Position numbers and translations under genes: made by a program. DNA of 9,339 nucleotides, taken from contig JASLGD010000622.1 in the NCBI GenBank assembly GCA_030150305.1, positions 1-9,339 of the forward strand, written 5' to 3'. This stretch comes from Caldimonas sp. (GTDB taxonomy: Bacteria; Pseudomonadota; Gammaproteobacteria; Burkholderiales; Burkholderiaceae_C). The notes beneath the pieces are model-generated. The model was not told where the DNA came from. It searched no databases and saw nothing but the letters and a program-made list of their open reading frames with translations. This document shows, piece by piece, positions 1 to 6,332 of this stretch (the stretch's first letter is position 1; each line of letters opens with the position of its first letter).

Positions 1-572
1 TCGATGACCGCGCCGAGGCGCTTCGCGGTCGCGATCGCCTGCAGCCCGGCGACGCCGACGCCGAGGACGACGACGCGCGCCGCCTTCACCGTGCCTGCCG
101 CGGTCATCAGCATCGGGAAGAAGCGCTGGTACGCGTTGGCGGCGACGATCACCGCCTTGTAGCCGGCGATGTTGGCCTGGCTCGAGAGCACGTCCATGCT
201 CTGCGCGCGCGTCGTCCGCGGCGCCGCCTCGAGCGCGAACGCGGTGATGCCCGCGGCGGCGAGCGCGTCGAGGCCGGCGCGGTCGAACGGGTTGAGCATG
301 CCGACCAGATTGGTGCCCGGCTTCATCAGCTTGAGCTCGTCGGCGTTCGGCGCGCGCACCTTCAGCACCAGCTCGCAGCCGAATGCGCCGGCGCGGTCGG
401 TGATCTCGGCGCCGACCGCGCCGTACGCGGCATCGATCGCGCTCGCCGCGACGCCTGCGCCCGACTCGACCCGCACCGTGTGGCCGAGCGCCGCCAGCTT
501 CTTGACGGTCTCCGGCGTCGCGGCGACGCGCGTCTCGCCGGCCGCCGTCTCGCGCGGCACCCCGATCTGCAT
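1..572 (-). CDS. pntA: NAD(P) transhydrogenase subunit alpha, N-terminal part (cut by left edge)
   Basis: The first 190 residues of the alpha subunit of the proton-translocating NAD(P)+ transhydrogenase are present; the 3' end lies outside the window. With the beta subunit this enzyme moves hydride between NADH and NADP+ and couples this to proton flow across the inner membrane. The N-terminus reads MQIGVPRETAAGETRVAATP, the usual start of PntA. It is followed by MLNPF, by QSMDVLSSQANIAGYKA (the PntA form of a motif shared with alanine dehydrogenase), and by a Rossmann dinucleotide-binding turn GVGVAG at residues 171-176. The RVAATPETV and LSSQANIAGY wording favours PntA over alanine dehydrogenase. 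The ATG at 572-570 has a strong GAGGAGA ribosome site upstream. It is transcribed away from the Nudix gene. Betaproteobacteria usually split alpha into PntAA and PntAB; which form this is cannot be seen. Confidence 0.92.
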   Translation of the reverse strand, partial: MQIGVPRETAAGETRVAATPETVKKLAALGHTVRVESGAGVAASAIDAAYGAVGAEITDRAGAFGCELVLKVRAPNADELKLMKPGTNLVGMLNPFDRAGLDALAAAGITAFALEAAPRTTRAQSMDVLSSQANIAGYKAVIVAANAYQRFFPMLMTAAGTVKAARVVVLGVGVAGLQAIATAKRLGAVI

Positions 573-669
573 GTTCTTGTCTCCTCGCCGGCCCTGGGAA
601 GGCCTGAGCTTACAAGAAGAACGCGGCGCCCCTGCTGATCGAGCGCAGCACGCGGCTAGCATTCGCCGC
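573..669. promoter_or_regulatory. Divergent intergenic region between pntA and the Nudix gene
   Basis: These 97 bp must hold start signals for both directions. On plus, TAGCAT at 657-662 matches four of six bases of a sigma70 -10 box, with only a poor -35 (CTGATC, 635-640, 16 bp upstream). Transcription from it would begin almost at the Nudix ATG (670), and that ATG has no ribosome site, so a leaderless message is possible. On minus, TAAGCT (RC of 614-619) is a weak -10 candidate. Neither promoter is convincing alone. Confidence 0.3.
580..586 (-). promoter_or_regulatory. Ribosome binding site of pntA
   Basis: GAGGAGA on the minus strand lies 7 nt before the ATG at 572-570. It is the best Shine-Dalgarno match in the window and fixes the pntA start. 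Confidence 0.75.
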
Positions 670-1188
670 ATGGCTCAGCGCTGGAAGCCGAGCGTCACCG
701 TGGCCGCGATCGCCAGCCGGCGGCGCGTCGGCACCGCCGTCGACGAATACCTCGTCGTCGAGGAAGAGACCGCGGCGGGGCTGCGCATCAACAACCCCGC
801 GGGCCATCTCGAAGCCGGCGAATCGCTGACCGATGCGGTGGCGCGCGAGGCGCTCGAGGAGACCGCGTCGACGTTCGTCGCCGATCGGCTCGTCGGCATC
901 TATCACCTGCGCGTCGACGATCCCGAAGGCGACGGCGACGTCACCTACCTGCGCTTCGCGTTCGCCGGCAGCGTCGGCGCGGTCGATCCGGCGCGCCGGC
1001 TCGACGCCGGCATCGTCCGCACGCTCTGGCTGACGCTCGACGAGCTGCGCGCGTGCCGCGAGCGCCATCGCAGCGTCCTCGTCCTGCGCTCGATCGAGGA
1101 CGCCGCCGCCGGCTGCGCGATCGCGCTCGAGCGCATCGTCACCGACGCCGGCGTGCGCGAGCGCGGGCGCGGCGGAGCGCCGCGGTGA
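670..1188 (+). CDS. nudJ: NudJ-like Nudix phosphohydrolase
   Basis: A 172-residue Nudix hydrolase that probably cleaves nucleoside di/triphosphates or thiamin-type pyrophosphates, as E. coli NudJ does. The Nudix box runs from G45 to about A66: GHLEAGE, then R59, E60, E63 and E64, which bind the metal. The Gly that normally follows the EE pair is Ala (EETA), a change I associate with the betaproteobacterial NudJ group. WKPSVTVAA at residues 5-13, LVGIYHL, TYLRFAF, and a late DAGIVRTLWLTLDEL stretch also fit NudJ. ATG 670 is chosen because the protein then starts right at the conserved WKPxVTVAA; an upstream in-frame extension to 169 would run antisense across pntA. No ribosome site is seen. 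Its stop overlaps the next gene's GTG by 4 bp, so it appears to lead the glycosyltransferase operon. NudJ normally neighbours mnmA, which here lies 3.8 kb downstream. Confidence 0.9.
   Translation: MAQRWKPSVTVAAIASRRRVGTAVDEYLVVEEETAAGLRINNPAGHLEAGESLTDAVAREALEETASTFVADRLVGIYHLRVDDPEGDGDVTYLRFAFAGSVGAVDPARRLDAGIVRTLWLTLDELRACRERHRSVLVLRSIEDAAAGCAIALERIVTDAGVRERGRGGAPR
1174..1177 (+). promoter_or_regulatory. Ribosome binding site for the ArnT-like gene
   Basis: GGAG within GGCGGAGC sits 7 nt before GTG 1185. It supports that start over an ATG at 1053, which would overlap the Nudix gene by 136 bp and add an Arg-rich, unfamily-like N-terminus. Confidence 0.55.
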
Positions 1189-2795
1189 GCGCTGCGGACC
1201 TCGCGCCGGGCGCACCCGTCCGCGCTGACGCGCACCGGCGCATCGCTGTCGGCGCCGTCGTCGTCTTCGCGTGGCTCGCGTGGTCGATCGGGCTGCATCC
1301 GCTGACGCTGCCCGACGAGGGCCGCTACGTCGGCGTCGCGTGGGAGATGCTGCGCTCCGGCGACTGGCTGATCCCGACCCAGGACGGCCTGCCGTTCTTC
1401 CACAAGCCGCCGCTCTTCTACTGGCTCACCGCGGCGTCGCTGCGCGTGTTCGGCATCCACGAAGCGTCGGCGCGGCTCGGCACGCTGCTCTGCGCGTGCC
1501 TCGCCGTCGCCGGCGTGTTCGCGACGACGCGGCGGCGCGCCGGCGAGAGCGTCGCCGAAGCGACGGTCGTCGTCCTCGCGACGATGCCGTTCTTCTTCGC
1601 CGCCGCGCACTACGCCAACCTCGACCTGCCGGTCGCGGCGTTCATCGCGCTCGCGATCGTCTTCGCCGCCGACGCCGCGCTCGACCTTCGCCAGGGACGG
1701 CCGCATCGCAGGGCGCTGCTGCTCGCCTGGGCATGCGCCGCGCTCGGCGTGCTCGCGAAGGGGCTGATCGGGATCGTCCTCCCCGGCCTCGTCGTCGTCG
1801 TGTGGCTCGTCGCGCAACGCCGGTGGCGGACGATCGCGCGGCTGCTCTCGCCGCTCGGCATCGTGCTGTTCGCGCTCATCGCGGCACCATGGTTCCTCCT
1901 CGTCGAGCGCCACTCGCCGGGGTTCGCGCGCTACTTCTTCATCCACCACCACTTCGAGCGCTTCGTCGAGGAAGGCTTCAACAGCGCCGAGCCGTGGTGG
2001 TTCTTCGTCGTCGTCCTGCCGGCGCTCGCGTTGCCGTGGTCGCTCTGGCTGCTGCGCGTGCGGCGCGCGCGCGGCGCCCTGGGCCGCGAGGCGAACGACG
2101 ACGACGCACGCAGCGGCGACCGCGCCGCCTGGCGCACGCTGATGTGGAGCTGGCTCGCGGTCGTCGTCGTCTTCTTCTCGCTGCCGCAGTCGAAGCCGGT
2201 CGGCTACATCATGCCGGCGCTCTTCCCGCTCGCGTTCCTGGTCGCCGAGCCCGTCGCCGCGGCGTGGCGCGACGGCGGCGCGCGCTGGCGGCGCGCGGTC
2301 GCGGCGAGCCTCGTCGTCGCGGTCGCGATCGGCGTCGTCGCGGTCGGCTGGATGGCGACGCGCTACGACCGCGACAACACCGCGCTCGCGCACGTGCTGC
2401 GCGCTGAGCGCGGCGCGGTCGATCCGGTCGTCTTCGTCGACGAGTACTTCTTCGACGTCCCGCTGCACGCGCGCCTGACCGAGCCGGTGGCGGTGGTCTC
2501 GAACTGGCACGACCCGGCGATCGCGAAGCGCGACAATTGGCGGCGCGAGCTGAGCGAGGCCGCGCAGTTCGATCCGTCGCGTGCCGCGACGCTGCTCGTC
2601 GATGCGCGCCAGGGCTTCGCGTTGCGCTGCGGCACGGCGCCGCTCTGGGTCGTCGTCAAGCGGCACGACGAGGCGCAGGTCGCGGCGCTCGCCGACGCGG
2701 TGCGCGTGACGACGTCGAACGGCGCCTCGCTCTGGCGGCTGGCGCCGCAAGCGTGCTCGCCGGGCGGCGCGAGCGCCGATGGGAGACGGCCGTGA
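1185..2795 (+). CDS. ArnT/PMT-family GT-C glycosyltransferase (GT83-like, LgmB/FlmK-like)
   Basis: A 536-residue polytopic inner-membrane enzyme predicted to take a sugar from undecaprenyl phosphate and attach it to a periplasmic acceptor, by family most likely a lipid A phosphate. After a first membrane segment (about 20-38) comes the periplasmic LPDEGRY loop (43-48, acidic D44/E45, the usual GT-C catalytic position), then FFHKPPLFYWL (71-81), ANLD with D147, LAKG (190-193), a WWFFVVVLPALALPW stretch, and SLPQSKPVGYIMPALFP (332-348). These are the landmarks of ArnT-like proteins, and the length is close to the roughly 550 residues of E. coli ArnT. A soluble C-terminal part (about 410-536) follows the last helices. 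The GTG start overlaps the Nudix stop as GTGA. The sugar cannot be read from sequence. With no arnA/arnB here and a deacetylase in the operon, a hexosamine is more likely than L-Ara4N. Confidence 0.87.
   Translation: MSAADLAPGAPVRADAHRRIAVGAVVVFAWLAWSIGLHPLTLPDEGRYVGVAWEMLRSGDWLIPTQDGLPFFHKPPLFYWLTAASLRVFGIHEASARLGTLLCACLAVAGVFATTRRRAGESVAEATVVVLATMPFFFAAAHYANLDLPVAAFIALAIVFAADAALDLRQGRPHRRALLLAWACAALGVLAKGLIGIVLPGLVVVVWLVAQRRWRTIARLLSPLGIVLFALIAAPWFLLVERHSPGFARYFFIHHHFERFVEEGFNSAEPWWFFVVVLPALALPWSLWLLRVRRARGALGREANDDDARSGDRAAWRTLMWSWLAVVVVFFSLPQSKPVGYIMPALFPLAFLVAEPVAAAWRDGGARWRRAVAASLVVAVAIGVVAVGWMATRYDRDNTALAHVLRAERGAVDPVVFVDEYFFDVPLHARLTEPVAVVSNWHDPAIAKRDNWRRELSEAAQFDPSRAATLLVDARQGFALRCGTAPLWVVVKRHDEAQVAALADAVRVTTSNGASLWRLAPQACSPGGASADGRRP
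2781..2786 (+). promoter_or_regulatory. Ribosome binding site for the GT2 gene
   Basis: GGGAGA lies 5 nt before GTG 2792, inside the last codons of the ArnT-like gene. It fixes the GT2 start, since the next in-frame Met is residue 69, well inside the catalytic domain. Confidence 0.6.
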
Positions 2796-3790
2796 AGGAC
2801 GAGACGTTGGCATCCGGACTGGTCGCGGCCGCGCGCGAACGCGCGCCGTCGATCAGCTGCGTCCTCCCGGCGTACAACGAGAGCGCGTCGCTGCCGGCGC
2901 TCCTGACGCAGCTGAGCGACGAGCTGGCGCAGCACAGCGACGACTGGGAGATCATCGTCGTCAACGACGGCAGCACCGACGACACCGAGCTCGCGATGCT
3001 GCCGTGGCTGCGCGATCGCCGCATCCGCTACGTCTCGCTGTCGCGCAACTTCGGCAAGGAGGCGGCGCTCACCGCGGGCATCGACCGCGCGCGCGGCGAC
3101 GTCGTGCTGCTGATGGACGCCGACCTGCAGCATTCGCCGGCGCTGATCGCAGCGATGGTCGACGCCTGGCGCGACGGCGCCGACATGGTCTACACGGTGC
3201 GCGCGACGCGCGGCGACGAGTCGTTGCTGAAGAAGATCGGCACCCAGCTGTTCTACCGGATCGTCAACGCCGGCGCCGCGATCGAGATTCCCGCCAACGC
3301 CGGCGACTTCCGCCTGCTCGACCGCAGCGTCGTCGACGCGCTGAAGAGCCTGCCCGAGCGCAACCGCTTCATGAAGGGGCTGTACGCCTGGGTCGGCTTT
3401 CGCTCGGTCGCGGTCGACTACACCCCCGACGACCGCCACGCCGGCGAGTCGTCGTTCTCGATGCGGCGCCTGTCGCGCCTCGCGCTGACGGGAGTCACCG
3501 CGTTCACCAACGCGCCGCTGCGGCTCTGGAGCGCGGTCGGCGCGATCATCGCGATCGGCGCGATCCTCGGCGGCGTCTGGTTCATCATCGAGCACTACAC
3601 GTACGGCACCGAGGTCCCCGGCTGGGCGACGCTCGCGGTGAGCACGATGTTCTTCAGCGGCGTCCAGCTGCTCTCGATCGGCATCCTCGGCGAGTACGTC
3701 GGCCGCATCTTCGACGAGGTCAAGCAGCGTCCGGTCTATCTCGTTCGCCACGACTCGGGCGCGGCCTCTGACCGCGCACCGCCGGCTTGA
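2792..3790 (+). CDS. GtrB/ArnC-like family 2 glycosyltransferase (polyprenyl-phosphate sugar synthase)
   Basis: A 332-residue enzyme that should move a sugar from a nucleotide donor to undecaprenyl phosphate on the cytoplasmic face. The GT-A domain shows LPAYNE (25-30), VVNDGSTDDT (56-65), LSRNFGKEAALTAG (83-96), the metal-binding DADLQ (109-113), AGDFRLLDR, and RNRFMKGLYAWVGFR. Two C-terminal membrane helices follow (about 245-269 and 279-301), ending in LLSIGILGEYVGRIFDEVK, the usual tail of the GtrB/DPM1-like group. Length is normal for ArnC/GtrB (about 310-330). The GTG start overlaps the upstream stop as GTGA. Coupling to a YdjC-type deacetylase suggests the donor is a UDP-N-acetylhexosamine, as for Francisella FlmF2; UDP-glucose (true GtrB) is the main alternative. 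The family is certain, the sugar inferred. Confidence 0.9.
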   Translation: MKDETLASGLVAAARERAPSISCVLPAYNESASLPALLTQLSDELAQHSDDWEIIVVNDGSTDDTELAMLPWLRDRRIRYVSLSRNFGKEAALTAGIDRARGDVVLLMDADLQHSPALIAAMVDAWRDGADMVYTVRATRGDESLLKKIGTQLFYRIVNAGAAIEIPANAGDFRLLDRSVVDALKSLPERNRFMKGLYAWVGFRSVAVDYTPDDRHAGESSFSMRRLSRLALTGVTAFTNAPLRLWSAVGAIIAIGAILGGVWFIIEHYTYGTEVPGWATLAVSTMFFSGVQLLSIGILGEYVGRIFDEVKQRPVYLVRHDSGAASDRAPPA

Positions 3791-4626
3791 CGGCAGCCGC
3801 CGCCCGCGTCGTCGCGGTCTGCGCCGACGACGTCGGGCTCGTCGACGGCGTCGCCGCGACGGTCGCGCAGCTCGCCGCGGCCGGCCGCCTGAACGCGGCG
3901 TCGTGCGTGACGACGGCGCCGGGCTGGCGGCCCGCAGCGGCCCTCCTCCGCGACGCGAATGCGCCGCTCGCGCTCGGCCTCCACTTCAACCTCAGCGAAG
4001 GCGCGCCGCTGACGCGCGAGCTGCGCGCGCGGTGGCCGACGTTTCCCGGCCTCGCCCGCCTGCTCGCCGGCGCTGCGCTGCATGCGCTGCCGGCGGCCGC
4101 GATCGCCGCCGAGTTCGCCGCGCAGAGCGACGCGTTCGCCGACGCCCTCGGGCGACGGCCCGACTTCATCGACGGCCACCAGCACGTCCACGCGCTGCCG
4201 GGCGTTCGCGACGGCATCGTCGACGCGATCGCGTCGTGGCCGGTCGTGCCGGCGGTGCGCAACACGGCGCACGTCTGCGGCCCGGCGGCAGCGCTGAAGC
4301 GCCGCGTCATCGCGGCGAGCGGCGGCGGCGCGCTCGAGCGCGCGCTGGTCGCGCGCGGCATCGCGCACAACGCCGTCCTGCTCGGCGCCTACGACTTCGC
4401 GACGTCCGACTACCGCGCGCTCTTCCAGCGCTGGCTCGCCGCGGCGCCGCGTCAAGGCGGCCTCGTCTTCTGCCATCCCGGCCCCACGACCGCAGGCGAC
4501 CCGATCGGCGCGGCGCGGCAACGCGAGTCCGACTACCTCGGCAGCGCCGCGTTCCTCGCCGATCTCGACGCCGCCGGCGTCACGATCGGCCCGGCGTGGG
4601 CGAAGCGAAGCTCCAGCGGCGGTTGA
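3787..4626 (+). CDS. YdjC/ChbG/HpnK-family carbohydrate deacetylase (NaxD/LgmC-like)
   Basis: A 279-residue cytosolic metal-dependent deacetylase of the YdjC superfamily. Metal and catalytic landmarks are ADDVGL (13-18, D14/D15), GLHFNL with H66, DGHQHVH (129-135) and a late CHPG (229-232). Family members remove acetyl groups from chito-oligosaccharides (ChbG), hopanoid-linked GlcNAc (HpnK), or undecaprenyl-phosphate GalNAc (Francisella NaxD). Beside a GT2 and an ArnT-like transferase, the NaxD role on a lipid-linked aminosugar fits best. The start must be TTG 3787: an in-frame TGA lies at 3769-3771, and no ATG or GTG precedes the ADDVGL motif. The TTG shares four bases (TTGA) with the GT2 stop, and no clear ribosome site is seen, so it probably depends on translation of the GT2. 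Its last 47 bp overlap the opposing gtrA-like gene. Confidence 0.88.
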   Translation: MTAAAARVVAVCADDVGLVDGVAATVAQLAAAGRLNAASCVTTAPGWRPAAALLRDANAPLALGLHFNLSEGAPLTRELRARWPTFPGLARLLAGAALHALPAAAIAAEFAAQSDAFADALGRRPDFIDGHQHVHALPGVRDGIVDAIASWPVVPAVRNTAHVCGPAAALKRRVIAASGGGALERALVARGIAHNAVLLGAYDFATSDYRALFQRWLAAAPRQGGLVFCHPGPTTAGDPIGAARQRESDYLGSAAFLADLDAAGVTIGPAWAKRSSSGG

Positions 4627-4966
4627 TCTCGAACGTGACGACGAGCGCGACGAGCGTCGCGACGATCTGCGCGAGCAGGTAGTGCACGCCGACGCGTGTG
4701 CCGACGGCGACGATCGTGAAGCTGATCGCCGCCCCGATCAGCGCCGTGATCTGGAAGCGAAGCCACGCGCCGACGCTCGCGCCGGCGCCGCGAAACGTGA
4801 ACGCCGCGTTGCCCGCGAACGCGACCTGCGCGCCGACCCACGCGCCGACGGCGGCGGCTCGCGCCGGCGCGAGCCAGCCGGCCTCGACGAGACCGACGAG
4901 AATCGCGTAGTGCGCGGCGGTCGCCACCGCGCCCACCGCGGCGTACCGGAAGAAGCGGTCGGCCAC
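4580..4966 (-). CDS. GtrA-family small membrane protein (putative lipid-linked sugar flippase)
   Basis: About 128 residues with four hydrophobic segments, in the GtrA family, proposed to help flip undecaprenyl-phosphate sugars across the inner membrane. The N-terminus FFRYAAVGAVATAAHYAIL matches the GtrA start. The loop AFAGNAAFTFRG and the ending VTFEINRRWSF carry the family's N-x(2)-F-x-F and NRxWxF signatures. The start is uncertain. GTG 4966 has a GGTGGA-like site 7 nt upstream and gives the usual length; GTG 4981, GTG 4978 and TTG 5014 (144 residues) are alternatives. It faces the other cassette genes: the 3' end overlaps the deacetylase by 47 bp, and the 5' end is 47 bp or less from mnmA. 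Despite the orientation, it supplies the step the cassette would otherwise lack between deacetylation and periplasmic transfer. Confidence 0.82.
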   Translation of the reverse strand: MADRFFRYAAVGAVATAAHYAILVGLVEAGWLAPARAAAVGAWVGAQVAFAGNAAFTFRGAGASVGAWLRFQITALIGAAISFTIVAVGTRVGVHYLLAQIVATLVALVVTFEINRRWSFASPTPGRS

Positions 4967-5013
4967 GGCAAATTCCACCACACCGCGCGGCCCGCGCGTC
5001 CGTCTCGCCCGCA

Positions 5014-6279
5014 ATGAAGTCCTCGCGACCGCAACGCATCGTCGTCGGCCTCTCCGGCGGCGTCGACTCGGCCGTCGCCGCTTGGCTGCTCAAGCGCGCC
5101 GGCCACGAGGTCGTCGCGATCTTCATGAAGAACTGGGAGGAAGACGACGACGACGAGTACTGCTCGTCGCGGCAGGACTTCCTCGACGCCGCGAGCGTCG
5201 CCGACGTGATCGGCATCGAGCTCGAGCACGTCAACTTCGCGGCCGAGTACAAGGACCGCGTCTTCGCCGAGTTCCTGCGCGAGTACGGCGCCGGCCGCAC
5301 GCCCAATCCCGACGTGCTGTGCAACGCCGAGATCAAGTTCAAGGCGTTCCTCGACCATGCGCTCAGGCTCGGCGCCGAGCGGATCGCGACCGGCCACTAC
5401 GCCCGAGTCCGGCCAGCGCCCGCTTCGGCCGCAGCGCCCGGCGGGCCGAACCGGGAATCGCACGCCGACGCGAGCGATGGCGCGCGTGCGAGCTCGTTCC
5501 AGCTGCTGAAGGGCGCCGACGCCTCGAAGGACCAGAGCTACTTCCTGCATCGGCTGAACCAGGCGCAGCTCGCACGCACGCTCTTTCCGGTCGGCGAGCT
5601 GCAGAAGTCGGAAGTGCGGCGGATCGCCGCCGAGATCGGGCTGCCGAACGCGAGGAAGAAGGACTCGACCGGCATCTGCTTCATCGGCGAGCGGCCGTTT
5701 CGCGAGTTCCTCTCCCGCTATCTCGCCAACGCGCCCGGGCCGATCGAGGACGATCGCGGGCGCACGGTCGGCAGCCACGTCGGCCTTTCGTTCTACACGC
5801 TCGGCCAGCGCAAGGGGATCGGCATCGGCGGCGTCAAGGACGCCCGGAGCTCGCGCGGCGGCGGCGATCACGCGCCGTGGTTCGTCGCCGCAAAGGACGT
5901 CGAGCGCAACGTGCTGCACGTCGTCCGCGGCCACGACCACCCGTGGCTGCTGTCGCGGCGGCTCGTCGCCGATGACGCGAGCTGGGTGGCTGGCGCGCCG
6001 CCGCCGCCGGGGCGCTACGCGGCCAAGACCCGCTACCGCCAGGCCGACGCGGCGTGCGCGCTCGAGAGCGCCGACGGCAGCGGCGCGCTCGCGCTCTCGT
6101 TCGACGCGCCGCAGTGGGCGGTGACGCCCGGGCAGTCGGCGGTGCTCTACGACGGGGCCGTATGCCTCGGCGGCGGCGTGATCGCATCGTCGGATGCGCG
6201 CAACGCGACAGCGCAGCGACCGTCGGTTCGCCGCCAACAACCGCCGGTCGCCTCCGGCACGACGGCCGAGCGGGCATGA
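5014..6279 (+). CDS. mnmA: tRNA-specific 2-thiouridylase MnmA
   Basis: A 421-residue cytosolic enzyme that, with the sulfur relay, makes 2-thiouridine at the wobble base (U34) of Lys, Glu and Gln tRNAs. The ATP pyrophosphatase P-loop SGGVDS is at 14-19, FMKNWEED at 37-44, GRTPNPDVLCNAEIKF holds nucleophile C103, and KDSTGICFIGER holds C222, so both catalytic cysteines are present. GHYARV, DQSYFLHRLNQ, GQRKGIGIGG and WFVAAKDVERN are typical. The core ends at LYDGAVCLGGGVIA. It is longer than the common 360-380 residues because of an Ala/Ser/Gly-rich linker (about 133-161) and a polar tail of about 30 residues after GGGVIA. ATG 5014 sits just before the conserved IVVGLSGGVDS. There is no good ribosome site, and its promoter must lie within or against the gtrA-like gene. 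Confidence 0.96.
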   Translation: MKSSRPQRIVVGLSGGVDSAVAAWLLKRAGHEVVAIFMKNWEEDDDDEYCSSRQDFLDAASVADVIGIELEHVNFAAEYKDRVFAEFLREYGAGRTPNPDVLCNAEIKFKAFLDHALRLGAERIATGHYARVRPAPASAAAPGGPNRESHADASDGARASSFQLLKGADASKDQSYFLHRLNQAQLARTLFPVGELQKSEVRRIAAEIGLPNARKKDSTGICFIGERPFREFLSRYLANAPGPIEDDRGRTVGSHVGLSFYTLGQRKGIGIGGVKDARSSRGGGDHAPWFVAAKDVERNVLHVVRGHDHPWLLSRRLVADDASWVAGAPPPPGRYAAKTRYRQADAACALESADGSGALALSFDAPQWAVTPGQSAVLYDGAVCLGGGVIASSDARNATAQRPSVRRQQPPVASGTTAERA

Positions 6280-6304
6280 CAACAATCGCGCATGGCGCTA
6301 TGTT
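6276..6304 (+). promoter_or_regulatory. Candidate sigma70 promoter before the small secreted protein gene
   Basis: ATGACA (6276-6281, five of six to TTGACA) and TATGTT (6299-6304, four of six to TATAAT) are separated by exactly 17 bp. The -35 overlaps the mnmA stop codon. Transcription would start near 6311, giving a leader of about 22 nt to ATG 6333 and ruling out the in-frame ATG at 6300. It is the best promoter-like pair I found, though still only a consensus match. Confidence 0.42.
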
Positions 6305-6332
6305 CGCGCCGTCGTCGACTGCCGGATCCACC

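Noticed and set aside
1..572. Alanine dehydrogenase as an alternative for the left-edge gene
   Set aside because: RVAATPETV, MLNPF and LSSQANIAGYKA match PntA better than the alanine dehydrogenase forms.
169..669. Upstream in-frame extension of the Nudix gene
   Set aside because: It would run antisense across the start of pntA and add Ser/Ala-rich sequence unlike any Nudix protein. The family start is at 670.
1053..1184. ATG start at 1053 for the ArnT-like gene
   Set aside because: Adds 44 mostly Arg residues inside the Nudix coding region; GTG 1185 has a ribosome site and a 4-bp overlap.
1780..1805. Runs of GTC/CGT repeats in the membrane segments, looking like microsatellites
   Set aside because: They encode Val-rich helices (LVVVVWLV) with codon preference for GTC; no longer tract or length-variation signature.
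945..2813. Long open frame of 622 codons on the minus strand opposite the glycosyltransferase gene
   Set aside because: Arg/Asp/Glu-rich with no family motif, antisense to a clear GT-C enzyme. Stop-free antisense frames are expected at this GC content.
1185..4966. Phage-type O-antigen glucosylation cluster (gtrA-gtrB-gtr)
   Set aside because: Not excluded, but ranked below lipid A modification. The deacetylase is not part of such clusters, gtrA is not in gtrA-gtrB order, and no phage attachment site or integrase is seen.
4738..6285. 515-codon open frame on the minus strand opposite mnmA
   Set aside because: Antisense to unmistakable mnmA; no recognisable domain in its mnmA-opposite part.
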